NCBI GenBank assembly: GCA_019843655.1
Contig: JACDQD010000105.1
Coordinates: 496,001-560,000, forward strand
DNA: 64,000 nucleotides
Reading direction: 5' to 3'
DNA from: Lethocerus indicus
Taxonomy: Eukaryota > Arthropoda > Insecta > Hemiptera > Belostomatidae
Shown here: in pieces, positions 1-11,319 of the stretch
How the letters are laid out: each line of letters begins with the position of its first letter
Numbering within the stretch: the first letter of the stretch is position 1
Notes under the pieces: generated by a model
The model's database searches: none
What the model was told of the DNA's origin: nothing
What the model saw: the letters and a program-made list of their open reading frames with translations, nothing else
Translations under genes and position numbers: made by a program

Positions 1-1990
1 AATCATCTCGATATAACCTCAATCAGTAAATAGGGGCTTCGGTCCTACCAGTTCATTAAAATTACTTAAAGTTTTCACAGTACTATAAATATGGGATTTA
101 GTATACAACAGTATTATTAATACACTGTTTTACAGCAAGTAAAACTGTGATTCACGAAATGTTTTAATTTCACTGATCTATGTATGTAAGCTCTTTAGAA
201 TTTCGATGTTTGCGTGCGTGAAAAATATTTCCACAGCTAAGAAGTAACGGTCAATGTTAGTTTCATAACAAGGAAGAACTTATCGCTAAATGTATTCAGC
301 ATTCCTGAAAACAAAATTTTTTGTTTACAACAGGTTTTAGACATGCATATAAAATATGAAAATTTTATATTTTCAAACTAATAGAAACAACATATAAATT
401 GTGCTCACACTTTTACTTTTGCTTACAGGAGCTAATTTTATAAACCAAGAGATGTAATTAATAGGTAACCAATAATCTTTCAAGTTTCAGAGTCAATCTT
501 CTCATTCAATGTTTTCAGATTCAAATATATGTTCTTATATTTAGCCCACACATTTTTAGAACAGTTAATAGTTATTATTTTACTTCATTGTGCCATTTAC
601 TATATGATTTCTAATGGTATTATCACAAGTTTTAGAACAGAATAAGTAACAAACAAAACTGTTTTGTATAATAAAACACAGTATAATAAAATGAGCATCT
701 GATTTTTGTTACATGGTGAGCATCATCATATCACCCTCTACCCACCGGCTTTAATTATTTTTATATTCCTTGATTCCTGATATTCCTATCATAGTCTATT
801 GTAAGAAACAATACTAAATATTCTTACCTTTTTTCCTCATAAAATGATTGGATGATCATTTTTGTTTGTATTTCCTTGGAACAATCAACGTACAGAACTT
901 AGTGTAAGTAATAACAGGACATTTCATCATGTATACCTATGTACATGAATAACTCACTATGTTACTGTCAGAATGCTACTGAGAAGCTGAAGTCAGTCAA
1001 GGTCAGGGTTAATGAAATGTTTGATTACTGCAAAAGTCCCATAGTAATAGGTTTTAAATAAAAACACAATATGGCCCAATAAAATCAATTTACTATAATA
1101 CAGAAATATTTCTTGAGATTTCAACAATAAAAAATGTAAACCACTAAGACAACAGAACAATTTATCTAAACAGAGAATAACAAGACAAAGATATGGGACT
1201 TTGAAACAAATGATACCTATTACATAAATCAATGTTAATGAATGGTTAAATAAACAAAAAATCATTATTTTAATACCAATTTGCCTAATTTAAGGATATT
1301 TAGTTATGTAAATGTGAAATTAACATGTTATTTCATTATTACAACACTAGTACTTGTGTCTATAGCTGATTCTTCTAAATATGTAAACAGAGTCTGCAAA
1401 AATTAAGTAGTGTTTCTCAATATATTAAGCCAATAATTTTGTACAAGGAGCCAAACATGAAAAATATATGGTAGAACAGAGAAGTACAAATAATAAGGGG
1501 GTTATTCCCATCTGAATGATTTCACTCAATGAGGTTAATATAGTAAAACTAAATGATTGTACAAAATAGTAAATTATGAAGGTATTAATATTTTCAATTT
1601 TAGTTCATTTAATAGGGAAATACATGTCAATACACTGAGACAAACTCAATTACATGATGCTTTGTTTAAGAAATAATTAAAATATCTATAATAACTAAAT
1701 ATAATGGTATGTAAAATACCCTCAAAAACAAATATCCATCATTTTTATTAATGAAATAGTTATGTAGTGTCCCAATTGAAACATACATATTGAAAATTAT
1801 CAATACAGAACTCCAAATATTTTTTACGTTTTTTGAATAAATAAATTCACCTCAATAACAGAGAACACATTGATTAAAAACTATAGACTTTTTAATGAGG
1901 GGTTTAGTAAACAGTTTTGCAAATCTTAATAAACTGTAGCATTGCTAAAATGAGCATTATTGGGATTAAATAACGTTATCTAGTGGCCAA
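1..1990. other. AT-rich, CpG-poor 5' flanking DNA
   Basis: No gene is recognised here. The stretch is strongly AT-rich with few CG dinucleotides, clearly fewer than the DNA to its right. The longest frame, 90 codons on the minus strand at 993-1265, is a hydrophobic low-complexity translation without a recognisable domain. AATAAA-type sequences occur on both strands, as expected from composition. It could be intergenic DNA, or the terminal exon, 3' UTR or intron of a neighbouring gene. The sequence alone does not decide. Confidence 0.5.
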
Positions 1991-2130
1991 GAAATACATT
2001 TCGGGGAACTAGTGAGTACAATCTCCGAGGGATAGCGCTATCGGCGGCAGATTTGACCGATCTAACGGAGCAGCGGTTCAGTCGACTGTGGCACGCGGTC
2101 CGTCGGACCTCGCACGGACGTTTTTTTCAG
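1990..2130 (+). promoter_or_regulatory. Probable core promoter of the adhesion-protein gene
   Basis: Composition changes at about 1990 from AT-rich to GC- and CpG-richer DNA, about 480 bases before the coding start. An arthropod-type initiator, TTCAGTC, lies at 2077-2083, with a likely +1 A at 2080. Two matches to the downstream promoter element consensus RGWYVT follow: GGACCT at 2105-2110 and GGACGT at 2116-2121. Neither has the canonical +28 spacing (they start at about +26 and +37), so the DPE assignment is weak. No TATA box is seen about 30 bases upstream. The block GCTATCGGCGGCAG at 2037-2050 loosely resembles a CTCF core. The TSS is inferred. Confidence 0.4.
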
Positions 2131-2470
2131 AAATTTCTTTCGTTCGACACTTACAAAGTTTAAACGCGCGTGTTTTCGTGCTGCATTAAGTTGACGTTAA
2201 TCGGGCAGCGATGGAGGAGAGCGGGACGCGCGTCGCGAGTGACTGGCAGATCGTACGGCGAGCCGAATAAAACGAAAGGAAGAAAATTCATGACGGGTTA
2301 GGAGGAGTGGTGTTTATGTTGTGTGTATAGGTGGGCCGACATGAGCTCAAATCCTATGTATCTTCTCCTGTGAGCTTGACTCTCCAACCAGCTTCCAGTG
2401 AATAAGTAGGAGTAATTTTTGAGCGGTGCTTTGGACCCGGACCAGTGAAGTGAAGTGCAGTATTCGCGCC
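2080..2470 (+). other. 5' leader (UTR) with four upstream ORFs
   Basis: This is the inferred untranslated leader between the initiator-like site and the coding ATG. It contains four short upstream ORFs: 2211-2270 (19 codons plus stop, starting MEESG), 2290-2301 (3 codons), 2316-2330 (4 codons) and 2341-2373 (10 codons). All end before the main ATG and none overlaps it. An in-frame TGA at 2420-2422 closes the main frame upstream of ATG 2471. If the leader is not spliced, a scanning ribosome would meet four uORFs, which suggests translational restraint. A spliced leader or a downstream TSS would remove some of them. Confidence 0.45.
2211..2270 (+). other. Upstream ORF 1 (19 codons)
   Basis: The ATG at 2211 sits in a good initiation context (GCAGCGATGG: purine at about -3 and G at +4). 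The frame ends at TAA 2268-2270. It is the longest and best-placed uORF in the leader, so it is the most likely to be translated. Conservation of the peptide cannot be judged from one sequence. Confidence 0.35.
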
Positions 2471-2573
2471 ATGGAAGTTGAGGAGAGGAAGGCCGAGCCG
2501 CCTTTCGGCCGCCCACTCGCCTTCGGCTCTGCACTTTTATTCATCTTTTCTCTTGTCGTTACGGTTTCCTCAG
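2471..2573 (+). CDS. sdk: First coding exon: signal peptide of a Sidekick-like Ig adhesion protein
   Basis: The ATG at 2471 has a strong context (GCGCCATGG) and is the first in its frame after a TGA at 2420-2422. It encodes 34 residues plus one base. Residues 1-15 are polar and charged (MEVEERKAEPPFGRP). Residues 16-34 (LAFGSALLFIFSLVVTVSS) form a hydrophobic core ending in small residues, typical of a secretory signal peptide, with cleavage probably near residue 34. The donor is CAG|GTATGT at 2574, in phase 1. Joined to 46063, the frame stays open into an Ig domain, which supports both exons. Sidekick proteins are single-pass surface molecules with six Ig and thirteen fibronectin-III domains, acting in homophilic adhesion at synaptic layers and, in flies, at tricellular junctions. 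Signal peptides diverge quickly, so the family call rests on exon 2, not on this exon. Confidence in the exon is higher than in the symbol. Confidence 0.7.
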
Positions 2574-5500
2574 GTATGTCATTCCCAATTAAGTTAAATA
2601 TTCAATTAGTTACTTATTATTACCGACATTTGTATTACAATCCGCCATTTTCTATATTCTATTAGCGTAGGTGTTACCACCATTATTCGATTCTATTCTT
2701 GATTGATGTTGTAAGTAATGCGCCGTGTAGTAAGAAATACTTTGAATGAAAATAGTCCTTACACTTATAAATCATCGCGTATATTATATAGGTTAGGATA
2801 TTACTATTCATTACTCCGACGATTGAAATGTAGACCGGGAAGGAGACTGAACAGAGTCAATTCAATAGATTTTCAGGAAAGATGTGTGAACATTTCAAAT
2901 GAATGTACCTACCAGCTTGGACCGTATTATAGAAGAAGACTTGTTCAAAATATTTCAGAAATATGTCTTAAATACGAATGCATTTGGTGTTTATTTATAA
3001 ATCAACTTTATTTCAACATTCTTGAACTTAAGTTTCGAAATGAATAACTTCAGTTCATTGTTTAAATGTTACACTCATTTGTTGTTTAACAATGATTCTA
3101 ATCAGGCTTTGAAACCTCAACGCTAATCAAAGAGGCGTAGCCAGAATGATGGAAATATCGCTCTAGCGTTCTAGCTCCCTAGGGGCACATAACCAGTTAA
3201 TTGACCGTACATGAAATATAGAACCTCGGACTACTATCAACTAATAAGTACTATTAATAGGGAACGATGAATAAAATAAAGGAATAATTCTATTTGAAAA
3301 ATTCATCCAATAAGATGAAATGTTGAAGTAATCATAAATATAACCTCCTCTTAATAACAAGAATGCGATTGTGTCCTGTAGTGTTGTTCAGACAATCGGT
3401 GTTTTCAGTGTTGCCGCAAACCTATTTATATGACATTTTTGTAAGATATTGGAGAATTTTGAAACCACGTGTTATTTTTAAAAAACGAGTCTGTAAAAAC
3501 GGTGGAAATGTTTAACAGCCCGATATCGGTTCGCTCACTGTTGTACTACCCTGAGATATGTAAAATACGTCCCTTTTTCAGATGAAAGTAATATATTTAC
3601 TTATATTAGATGTAAGCATATATTTAGATATTTTTGTAACTGCCGGTTGCTTTCTTGACGTATGTCAAAGCAAAAGTTGACGTATCGATCAGAATCCATC
3701 ATCTTCACTTTTATATGCATGTTTAATGGTAGGGTGGTAGGTTAGTGAAGGTAAGAGAAGTACGTTAGGTAAGAAGTGAAGGGGTTTGCATAATACTTAT
3801 TAACGTTTTGAGAAGAGAGTGGTGGGGGAGAGCCCGGATTGGATAGAAAGTCAGGTAAAGGCTGGCTGAAGGCTGCATTTTACCTGGACGATGTCTTCGG
3901 GATTTGTATTTAACGGTATATAAGTTTCGTCACTTGCGTGTATACTCGGACTATACCCCATATTTTGGGGTATTTCTTGTATCGTAGTATCAAGAAAGGA
4001 TAGTTGAAATAAACAAGGATAGCTTTTAAACACTTACGTTGGGAATATTTATTGTCCGCTATTATTCGTTTGTGAAGAACAACAGTATAATATATAAAGA
4101 ATTGTTATTGGCTCCCATAAATAGTTCGGAGAATCGTTCAATACTAGAAGGAGTATAACAGAAGATGACGTACAGCCGAAATTGTTTTTGGCTGTCCCAC
4201 TTTCTTGGTGTATAATCTCGGCTTTGGGATAGCGGACTAAACCTGGAGCGGGCTCCTTTTTATGCTCCGAGATTAAATGGGAACTAACTAGTGGCTGGCG
4301 ATTGGCTATCGCATAGGGTATTTCTACGACCACTTCCCCGGGCATCATACATGTTACCTATGTAATGATAAGTGATAAAGAGGCTCGCCCTCTAGCCGTC
4401 CCAGTTGTCTTTTCTATTTTTGTTTTCCGTTTACCCGGACTGGAGGTTCTTGTGTTCCACCGCGCTTTCTAAAACTTTCATGTGCGAAAATTAAAGTGTG
4501 TCTCAGGACACAGAGCGTGTTACCTCTTTTGTTCCTAAAGTCGGGCCGTCATTAAATTTTCATTTTTCGAATAATCGATTCGAGCCGTTTATTTAAACTA
4601 CCTTTTAAAAACATCCACTCAGTAGTTGTAATATTTATACATATTGTACACCGCTACTGATTTGATAAATTTTATAATAATAGTTTCAAGGCCTTGTTCT
4701 TGGCAAAAAAAATATACGGGCGCGTAGTTTGTATGATGAAGATACAGAATAAAACAATGTTTGGCTATCCCTGTAAATGTCCGATTAACATTAATATTGA
4801 GTGTTTGTAGTAGTATCGTGGACTCTGTAAGGTGGAGAACACTTTTAATGTTTTATAAGAAACGTTTAATGGCGTTAAACCAAACTTTGTCCACATTTCC
4901 AGCATACTTTCCTATTCCACTCTCATTTGGGTAATATACCTCAATAGCTTCGTATCGCATTCATCACTCTCTATAAGGAACACCGGGTAGGTGTGCATTC
5001 CTTGAAATAATGCCATCCGGTCTTAGTCGATTTGATATTCTGCATGCAGTCAAGAATATAGCCTAAATACAAGTAAAATATGAAAAGTTAACTTACAAAG
5101 TGGAGAAATAAGAGAGAAGCGGAAATGAGAGGGGTGTTCCGTTTTTCGACCCAGCGTTAAACTCTCCGCGATGGGCGTTCCCACCAACCTCCCCCACCCC
5201 AATATTTCAGATTAAAAGAATAAATTATTTATTGTTATCGTATTTATTCGAGATTATGAAGGTATAATCTCATTTACGAGATAAACCGATTATTTATGTC
5301 GCTTAAGAAGCTCTCACGCTTCATGCTCTTTTTATCTGAAACACTTTTCCTTGTCCATTTTGATTATGTACCTCGGTAGTGTCAACATCGAAAGATGTGT
5401 TCTTTTCGTTGATCAAATCAAACAAAAAATAAATGGATAATTGGCGAGTTATTTACTCTGTGTGTAATTTCATAGGAGGATGTATTTTAATGTACGTACT

Positions 5501-6785
5501 AGATATGAAATTTTCTTTTAAATTCACACCTCCGGATTGAAATATACTCGTTTTAGAAATATACTCCTAAACTAGCAATACTGGTTAATCATCAGACCAA
5601 CAGTGGTTGCAATGGTGGTTAATCAGCAAAACAACATTAATCAGCTGTTGTATTACTCAGTGCACCATCAAAAACAATTAAATTGAGGCAACCATTTTTA
5701 TTTGTCCAGCGGTGCTTTTTTGTGGTAGCGGCGGGCCAGGGTGTTTTAGGTTCTCGGGGAAGTAGAGGGGCGGTCCCCTTATGGACCGAGTTCCCCATTA
5801 GGCAACGCCGGCCCCCCAACCGAATTCTCTGCTGGGAATTATGATTCCCAGGTGTTCCGATTATGGTTCCTAGTATTCTCGCCTCAATTGTCTCCAGTTT
5901 ATGTATCCAAAAGTGAACAAACGTGCCCTATCTACAATGTATATAATGAAGATCATGAAGTATTTACATAATAAATTCTCTCATTTTAATATTCTGCGTG
6001 ATAATGAAAACTGGAAAATAATAAAATGGATTTTTTTTATCTCGTAATAAAGTACTATGATGTATACTTAGTGATATTATGTTATTTGCTTGGATCGATA
6101 ATTATTTTGTGGTATATTAATGTTTAGTAATTATTACATTTCGGAATTTACATTCGGAATCAAGTAATTAAAGTCACGATTATTCTTGAACGAGTAGAAT
6201 TAGGTAAGGAAGAATTCTCGTAAATCTTCTATTCACGGTAAAAGTATCTAAGTATCTTGTATCTAGATCAGCGCACTCGAAGGGTTCCAGACGTAGAAAA
6301 CCTTTGATCCAACAGTCATCCTTGGGGTTAAGAAAAGTCCTGCAAATTTTTGAGCACTATATTCTCTCATTCGTCTTTTTCTTCTTTCTATTTTTCTATC
6401 CCACAGCAGAATACCAGGAAGATATATTCTCAAATACGACCTACCTTTTCCAGAAGGGGAAATGGGGTGCTATTCTTCGAGTCTCTCAATGACCTGGAGA
6501 CCAAAAGCATAATTCAAGTCCGTTATTCCTCAGGTGCGAAACCTAGCGAGACTGTTTAAGATTATATTAACTAGACAAGATATTTATATAAAGACTATGT
6601 CGAGCCCAAGGCTGGCCAAGGAGAGACATAGGTAGTGTCTGTCGATGTTTGTTGTAGAGCGTGTATTGGTGAAGTCAGTGACCGTGTGGCTGGGGCCGAG
6701 CTCCCTCCTGGGCCACGTTGCCAAGTCTCACCGGTGTCCCCCTCCAGCGGCCTTCTTCTCCATAAGTGACCGGTAGCCCTTTCCC

Positions 6786-6831
6786 TTCACTGAAGACCTA
6801 CGCCGCCGAACGTTTCGGGAAATACGAAACG
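6786..6831 (+). repeat. Possible fragment of a GAAACG-type dispersed repeat
   Basis: The segment reads CTGAAGACC, then GCCGCCGAACGTTTCGGG, then ATACGAAACG. It resembles the CTGAnGA...GAAACGT layout of the repeats at 8489, 37845 and 48575, but it lacks CTGATGA and the stem is unclear. It is offered only as a possible distant relative. Confidence 0.2.
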
Positions 6832-7756
6832 AAAATATTGCCTGGCCATACGACAATGGCCATAGAGGAATTGTTGAACGAGATGAACGCGGAGATGGGG
6901 AAGGACAAGGGAGAAGTGTTGCGGCCTTCCTATTGGTGAAGGATCGAATCGAGGAAATCGAATAGAGAAAAAGTAGATTTCTATGTTTCTCTACCAGTTA
7001 TATGACTAGAATACCCTTGGGCTATATTTACATTTTACTTTGCGTTTTTGAATGTGTAGTTGGTTCACTTAGGAACGCATAGCATCCGACGAATAGACAT
7101 TTCTTCCGGACTCGTTGCGGCCGGTGTACCCTTCCAGGGATGTCTTCGTAGAAATATAAAAAGGAACCGGCCTAGAAACGGTTAGTCTGCGAAAACATGG
7201 ACGACCAGTACCCCTTTAAATTTCACTCCGTGGAAATTACCTTTTGCTGGAGTAATTTTTGTATATTTCAATTTTGAAATGTAGGAACGATTGTATAGAA
7301 AGATTGTTGGGCGAGTGCGAATGCACCGACGTACCGCTAGAGGTTAGGGAGGCCCCGAGCCAGGTAGTCCTCACATTGTTCAGATTGGGTCCCGGGAATG
7401 TCCTTAATTCACTAAATGCCACACAGGCAACATTCAGACCTTCCTGGGGGTTACCGGGCGGTTTTCTAACGGTTAACAGATTTTACTTTTAGTATACTTT
7501 GTTCTATATTGGATCAATAACAGGAATCCATTTTGGGAATTACGTGCATATGGCGTGGGACAGCCTATGCAACAATGCATATGAAGTGGGAACTTCGGAA
7601 TGTCGGAATATCCCAATAAATATTTTTTAGCTGAACCGCCAGTATATTAGTGAGAGACCCTCTCGTTTAGCGATGTAGCGCCCTGATATTTTTTATTATG
7701 AAGATTATATATGGGTTGACAGTAACAAAGCTATGACATGCGTAAGTACCTTGGTA

Positions 7757-7790
7757 ATGAACCGAAACCGGTCTAGCATAGAACCGTGTA
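7757..7790 (+). repeat. Short fragment of dispersed repeat family B
   Basis: It contains CCGAAACCGGTCTAGCA at 7762-7778, a 17-base exact match to the reverse complement of the longer repeat near 63570. The flanks match little beyond this, so it is either a small relic or a shared conserved core. Confidence 0.4.
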
Positions 7791-8474
7791 GACGCGTGTA
7801 GACAGAAAATCAGTTTTGGAATATTAGAGGAAATATTTTTAGTCACAGAAGGATCTTACAAAAGACGATGGGAAAATAAGTGCGGGTTTGTATAACAGCC
7901 ATGATATTCGGGGACATTGTTATTGGAAATTGGGAGCCAATTGTCGAACTCTATCGGTACTTTTTTACTCATAGGTTTACTCAAGTTAGCGTCCAGCTTT
8001 CTGCGAACTCGCAGTAATATGTTTTGGACGAGCGCGTTCGAAATAAAACAGACACACGGGCACACGCGACAAACTAGTTAGTAATTACTTTCTAGTGACG
8101 GAGTTGTGGCCCCTCCAAGATGCTGTACTACCTAACTGCAGTCATAAGGCGAGAAATTAAATTGCCTGCATCCTCCCTCCCCCCACCTCATCCTAATAAT
8201 AGGACGGAAAATTAAGTGCTTCCCTCTATAACTTTATTTCCTCAAGTCTCAACAAATGGAGAAGTTGTAACCCATGATTGCACATTTCTAACTGGATGTT
8301 ATGGCCAACGCGAAATTCAACGTGCAAACCCCGAGTCCGTACTGTCTAGCTATTGGTGCGGCTATATACCACTCCTGCCCGTAGGTCGTTTTTTCTACAG
8401 ATATGAATTGCGGTAATTCCAATTAGAACCCGGCCCAACTAGCAAGAGTGGTAGATAATCCCAAGTTAATCCAC

Positions 8475-8560
8475 TCTCCTGTCGGGTCCTGATGATGGAA
8501 CTAGCGAGAGTTCTGAAACGTCGGAAGAAGAAAACACCCGAGGGGGGCCAGAAGGAAAAG
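8475..8560 (+). repeat. Dispersed repeat family A, + strand copy with hammerhead-like core
   Basis: CTGATGA at 8489-8495 is followed by a 19-base insert and GAAACGTC at 8515-8522. Within the insert, GGAAC (8497-8501) can pair with GTTCT (8510-8514), giving a 5-bp stem with one G-U pair. This is the layout of a hammerhead ribozyme core (CUGAUGA, helix II, GAAA). The downstream AAAACACCC and upstream TCGG sequences match, with substitutions, the reverse complement of 37820-37885, so this is an interspersed repeat with about 60-70 alignable bases. Penelope-like retroelements are known to carry hammerhead motifs. A full helix I/III fold was not established. Confidence 0.5.
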
Positions 8561-8827
8561 GCAAAAACCCGTCCAATGAGTCCGCTCAGGTGGTTTCGAA
8601 CCACAGGAAAAATCCCGGAAAAGGAGGGGGTTCAACCCCTGCTAACCGAGGTTCAGGACCTTCTAACATCTTACCGGAAACCAGTGACATGGAAAATAAC
8701 AGTCGTATTATACTAGGTATTAGATATGAATCAAAACATTAATAAAAATCGACAACATCGGTCAGTCCCATTTGAACTCCTCAAGAACCGCAGTAATTCA
8801 TTGAAAGAACCATTGCGGTTGGCAGAT

Positions 8828-8858
8828 ATTTGCCCAGGTTACTGACCGTTGGGCAAAT
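8828..8858. repeat. Short inverted repeat
   Basis: ATTTGCCCA at 8828-8836 and TGGGCAAAT at 8850-8858 form perfect 9-bp arms with a 13-base loop. It lies just upstream of the TTAA-flanked foldback element. No function is inferred. Confidence 0.5.
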
Positions 8859-9057
8859 TAGGCTTTAACCACAGTTTCAACATAAGTTTGTTTTATTTTT
8901 CCTTTTAACCTAAACCGCCCATGCTAAATTCAACTAATGGTTCTACTAACAAATCGAGTATGATACAAATTACGAACGATTCCTATAAATCTTAACTTAA
9001 ATTATTTAGTTTAACATTGTATGTAGGTGTTGAAAAAATTTACATTTAGTAATCTAG

Positions 9058-9293
9058 TTAACCGGTGCAAGTGCACCCAACGAACTTTAGTTAAGTACAT
9101 TTCGGCACTACACTCAGTGGGGCACTAGTTTTTTTGTTGCTACGATTTTTGTGAAACTAGCGCCCCTCTGAGTGTGTGCAGAAGTGCAATAACTAAAGTT
9201 CGTTGGGGCACCTGCACCGTTAATCTCGCGCTCCCTGAGGGTGGTGCGGATATGTACCCAACTAAAGTTCGTTGGGTGTACATGCACTGATTA
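9058..9293. mobile_element. Non-autonomous foldback element (MITE-like) flanked by TTAA
   Basis: A left arm (9059-9131) and right arm (9154-9222) are imperfect inverted repeats of about 70 bases around a 22-base loop. The shared core is CCCAACGAACTTTAGTT on the left and AACTAAAGTTCGTTGGGG on the right. A second right-hand end, AACTAAAGTTCGTTGGGTG at 9260-9278, continues to GTACATGCACTGA and TTAA at 9290-9293. That end pairs with the left terminus, which starts after TTAA at 9058-9061. TTAA is also present at 9220-9223. No coding capacity is present. TTAA on the outside of terminal inverted repeats is what piggyBac-type transposition leaves, so a piggyBac-mobilised MITE is a reasonable guess. 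Chance TTAA in AT-rich DNA is the alternative. The nested ends suggest an internal duplication. Confidence 0.6.
9253..9282. repeat. Small palindrome at the right end of the foldback element
   Basis: TGTACCCAAC and GTTGGGTGTACA pair around a short centre. It forms its own hairpin inside the larger element and reuses the same GTTCGTTGGG motif. Confidence 0.5.
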
Positions 9294-9754
9294 ATAACTA
9301 TTAAACTTTCTCAGAGGCTAGATTTTCGGTTTGGTCCACGGATAAGATGATGAATATTGAAGAATTTAAATACAATATCTTTCGTCCTCGGGTCGAGAGG
9401 GTTATCAGTAAAACATGAACTTAAACGAAATTCTTTTTAATAACCTCTTTTCCTTGCAACAATTTGTTATCCACATTTCCATGATGAGTGAGTTGTAGTG
9501 TGACTGTCGTGGGCCCCTAAAAGTCATATCGAGGGACGATGAAGCGTTTATCGGCCGGGGAAATGCGGAATGGAAGGAAGGAAAAATCGCGGAGGGTGGA
9601 AACGGAAGTAGAGGGCCGGTTCGAAACTTAATCCAGGTTCGGATTTGTGGCCTCCCTCAGGACAGGGAGCGGGAGCCTCGATTGTTATCCCGTGCTCTGA
9701 GCCGGGATGCGTTCCCGTCCGACGGGATGTTCATTGTGCATTATTAAAGCCGGT

Positions 9755-9870
9755 ATCTCTATCTCTCTCTTCCTCCCTCCCTCCCTCCCTCCCTGTCTCT
9801 CTCTTCGTTTTTCCCTCTCCCTCCCGCTCTCACTCTCCTCTCTCACTTCATCATTTTTCACCCGTACAAA
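9755..9870 (+). repeat. Pyrimidine tract with (CTCC)n microsatellite
   Basis: The tract is almost purely C and T on the + strand. It has a CCTC/CTCC tetranucleotide array at about 9772-9794, flanked by CT dinucleotide runs. The SLSLSSSLPPSLPVS-like translation here is a product of the repeat and not a gene. Confidence 0.85.
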
Positions 9871-11319
9871 TCCTGGATCTCTGATATTTGCTCGGACGTG
9901 GTGGAGATTGCCTCCTCGCTAGTTTTTCGATTTCCTGTCTTGTACCCCCCTGCCCCCCCACGCCCATATCTTTTTCCTGATCAAGTCTAATCATTCAGAT
10001 TGGCGTCTCTAATTGGCTAGTACATATCAGTGACCCTTTCGACGACGGTTACATTAAATGAACGGTTACACTTTTATATGTAAGATCGTTATCTCCTACT
10101 GACGTTCGTATGACCCCGATTGAAGGGCCCTATTTGTTCTGTACTAAAAAATTATGGAACACAGGAGGAATATAATATCTTAGCTTATAAATACGGATCT
10201 ATCTGAACTATATTGTACCCGAAGATCTCGATAAAATAATTGATATTGAGTAATTTCCTTAGAGAGTGATTAAACAGTGTAGCGCATTATCCGCAGATTC
10301 GAAAGGTCAAGTAGGCAAAAGTGTGCTATGTTTCATTGGTGATGCCCGTGTTAAATTTGATCTGGCCTTTTACGTTTATAAAATAGCGAAAAATTGTGTG
10401 CTGCAAATAAAATTTCAGTTGCAGAATTAAAATTTTAGACTCTATTAAGAATTAAGAATTATTAACGATTGTTTCAATATCTTACTCAGACATTTGTTCA
10501 CTTTTGGTGGCAAATTTAGGGAAAAATGTTTTGCTATTCCTGTCGTTATTTTGCTATAATTTTATTCTTTTTGAAATTTTACCATTCTAAATAATTCAAG
10601 AATGTACAAATAAAAGTCGCAAACCGGAGTACCGGAAGACAATGAACCGAAAACCAGGAGACAGGTTCAGATACTTAGAGTGAGGGGTGGGGGGCAACCC
10701 TAATTAGCGTACGTGTTAATTGTTAGAGCGGCAATTATTTGTCTCTTTGTGTGTAAAATTTACCTGGCATAATTTAACAATGGGAGGGTTCTCATTAGTA
10801 TATCATTACAAAGGGATTAACAGGGTCATTTGGAAGTAGTCGACACCTGAACTTTAATCTAGGCCGGTTTAAACTTCCCGTATTGACCGGACTACGGATG
10901 ATCGTTGTTTATCAGCTCGTCAATGTTTATTTAATTATTGTTTCATGATTCACATCATGATTGATCTTATCGTTATTACGGATACAATGATTTTATTCGC
11001 TCACAGTTTCATTTGTCAAATGTATACCTGTGGGGATTATAGCAACCTGTTACCGGGTGTACATTCATTTTCGAATCTGAAAAAATGTATCCAAACTAAT
11101 CGATTGAATTAATTATTCTTACGAACCATTGAGGCATTAAAGAACCGGTTTATTAAGTTTCAATTTACTATGTAAAGCTTTAGAAGGATCAGCCCTAATA
11201 AGTAACTCGTAACTTAGAGTTGATTCAAATATTAAAATAGTGTAAATGATGTTTATATAATCGTCGAATGGCGAGACTTCATATTCAGTATCAACTTGTG
11301 CTATAGGCTCAACGGTGAT

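Noticed and set aside
993..1265. 90-codon hydrophobic minus strand frame
   Set aside because: AT-rich DNA readily gives Phe/Leu/Ile-rich frames. No start context, domain or splice structure supports it.
3760..3775. TTAG|GTAAGA ratchet-like junction
   Set aside because: The upstream sequence GAGAAGTACG is purine-rich, so there is no usable acceptor.
6195..6210. TTAG|GTAAGG ratchet-like junction
   Set aside because: Preceded by CGAGTAGAA with no pyrimidine tract.
8590..8605. Minus strand GGTTCGAAACC resembling a B box
   Set aside because: No A box or tRNA-like fold. It probably belongs to the repeat around 8475-8560 or is fortuitous.
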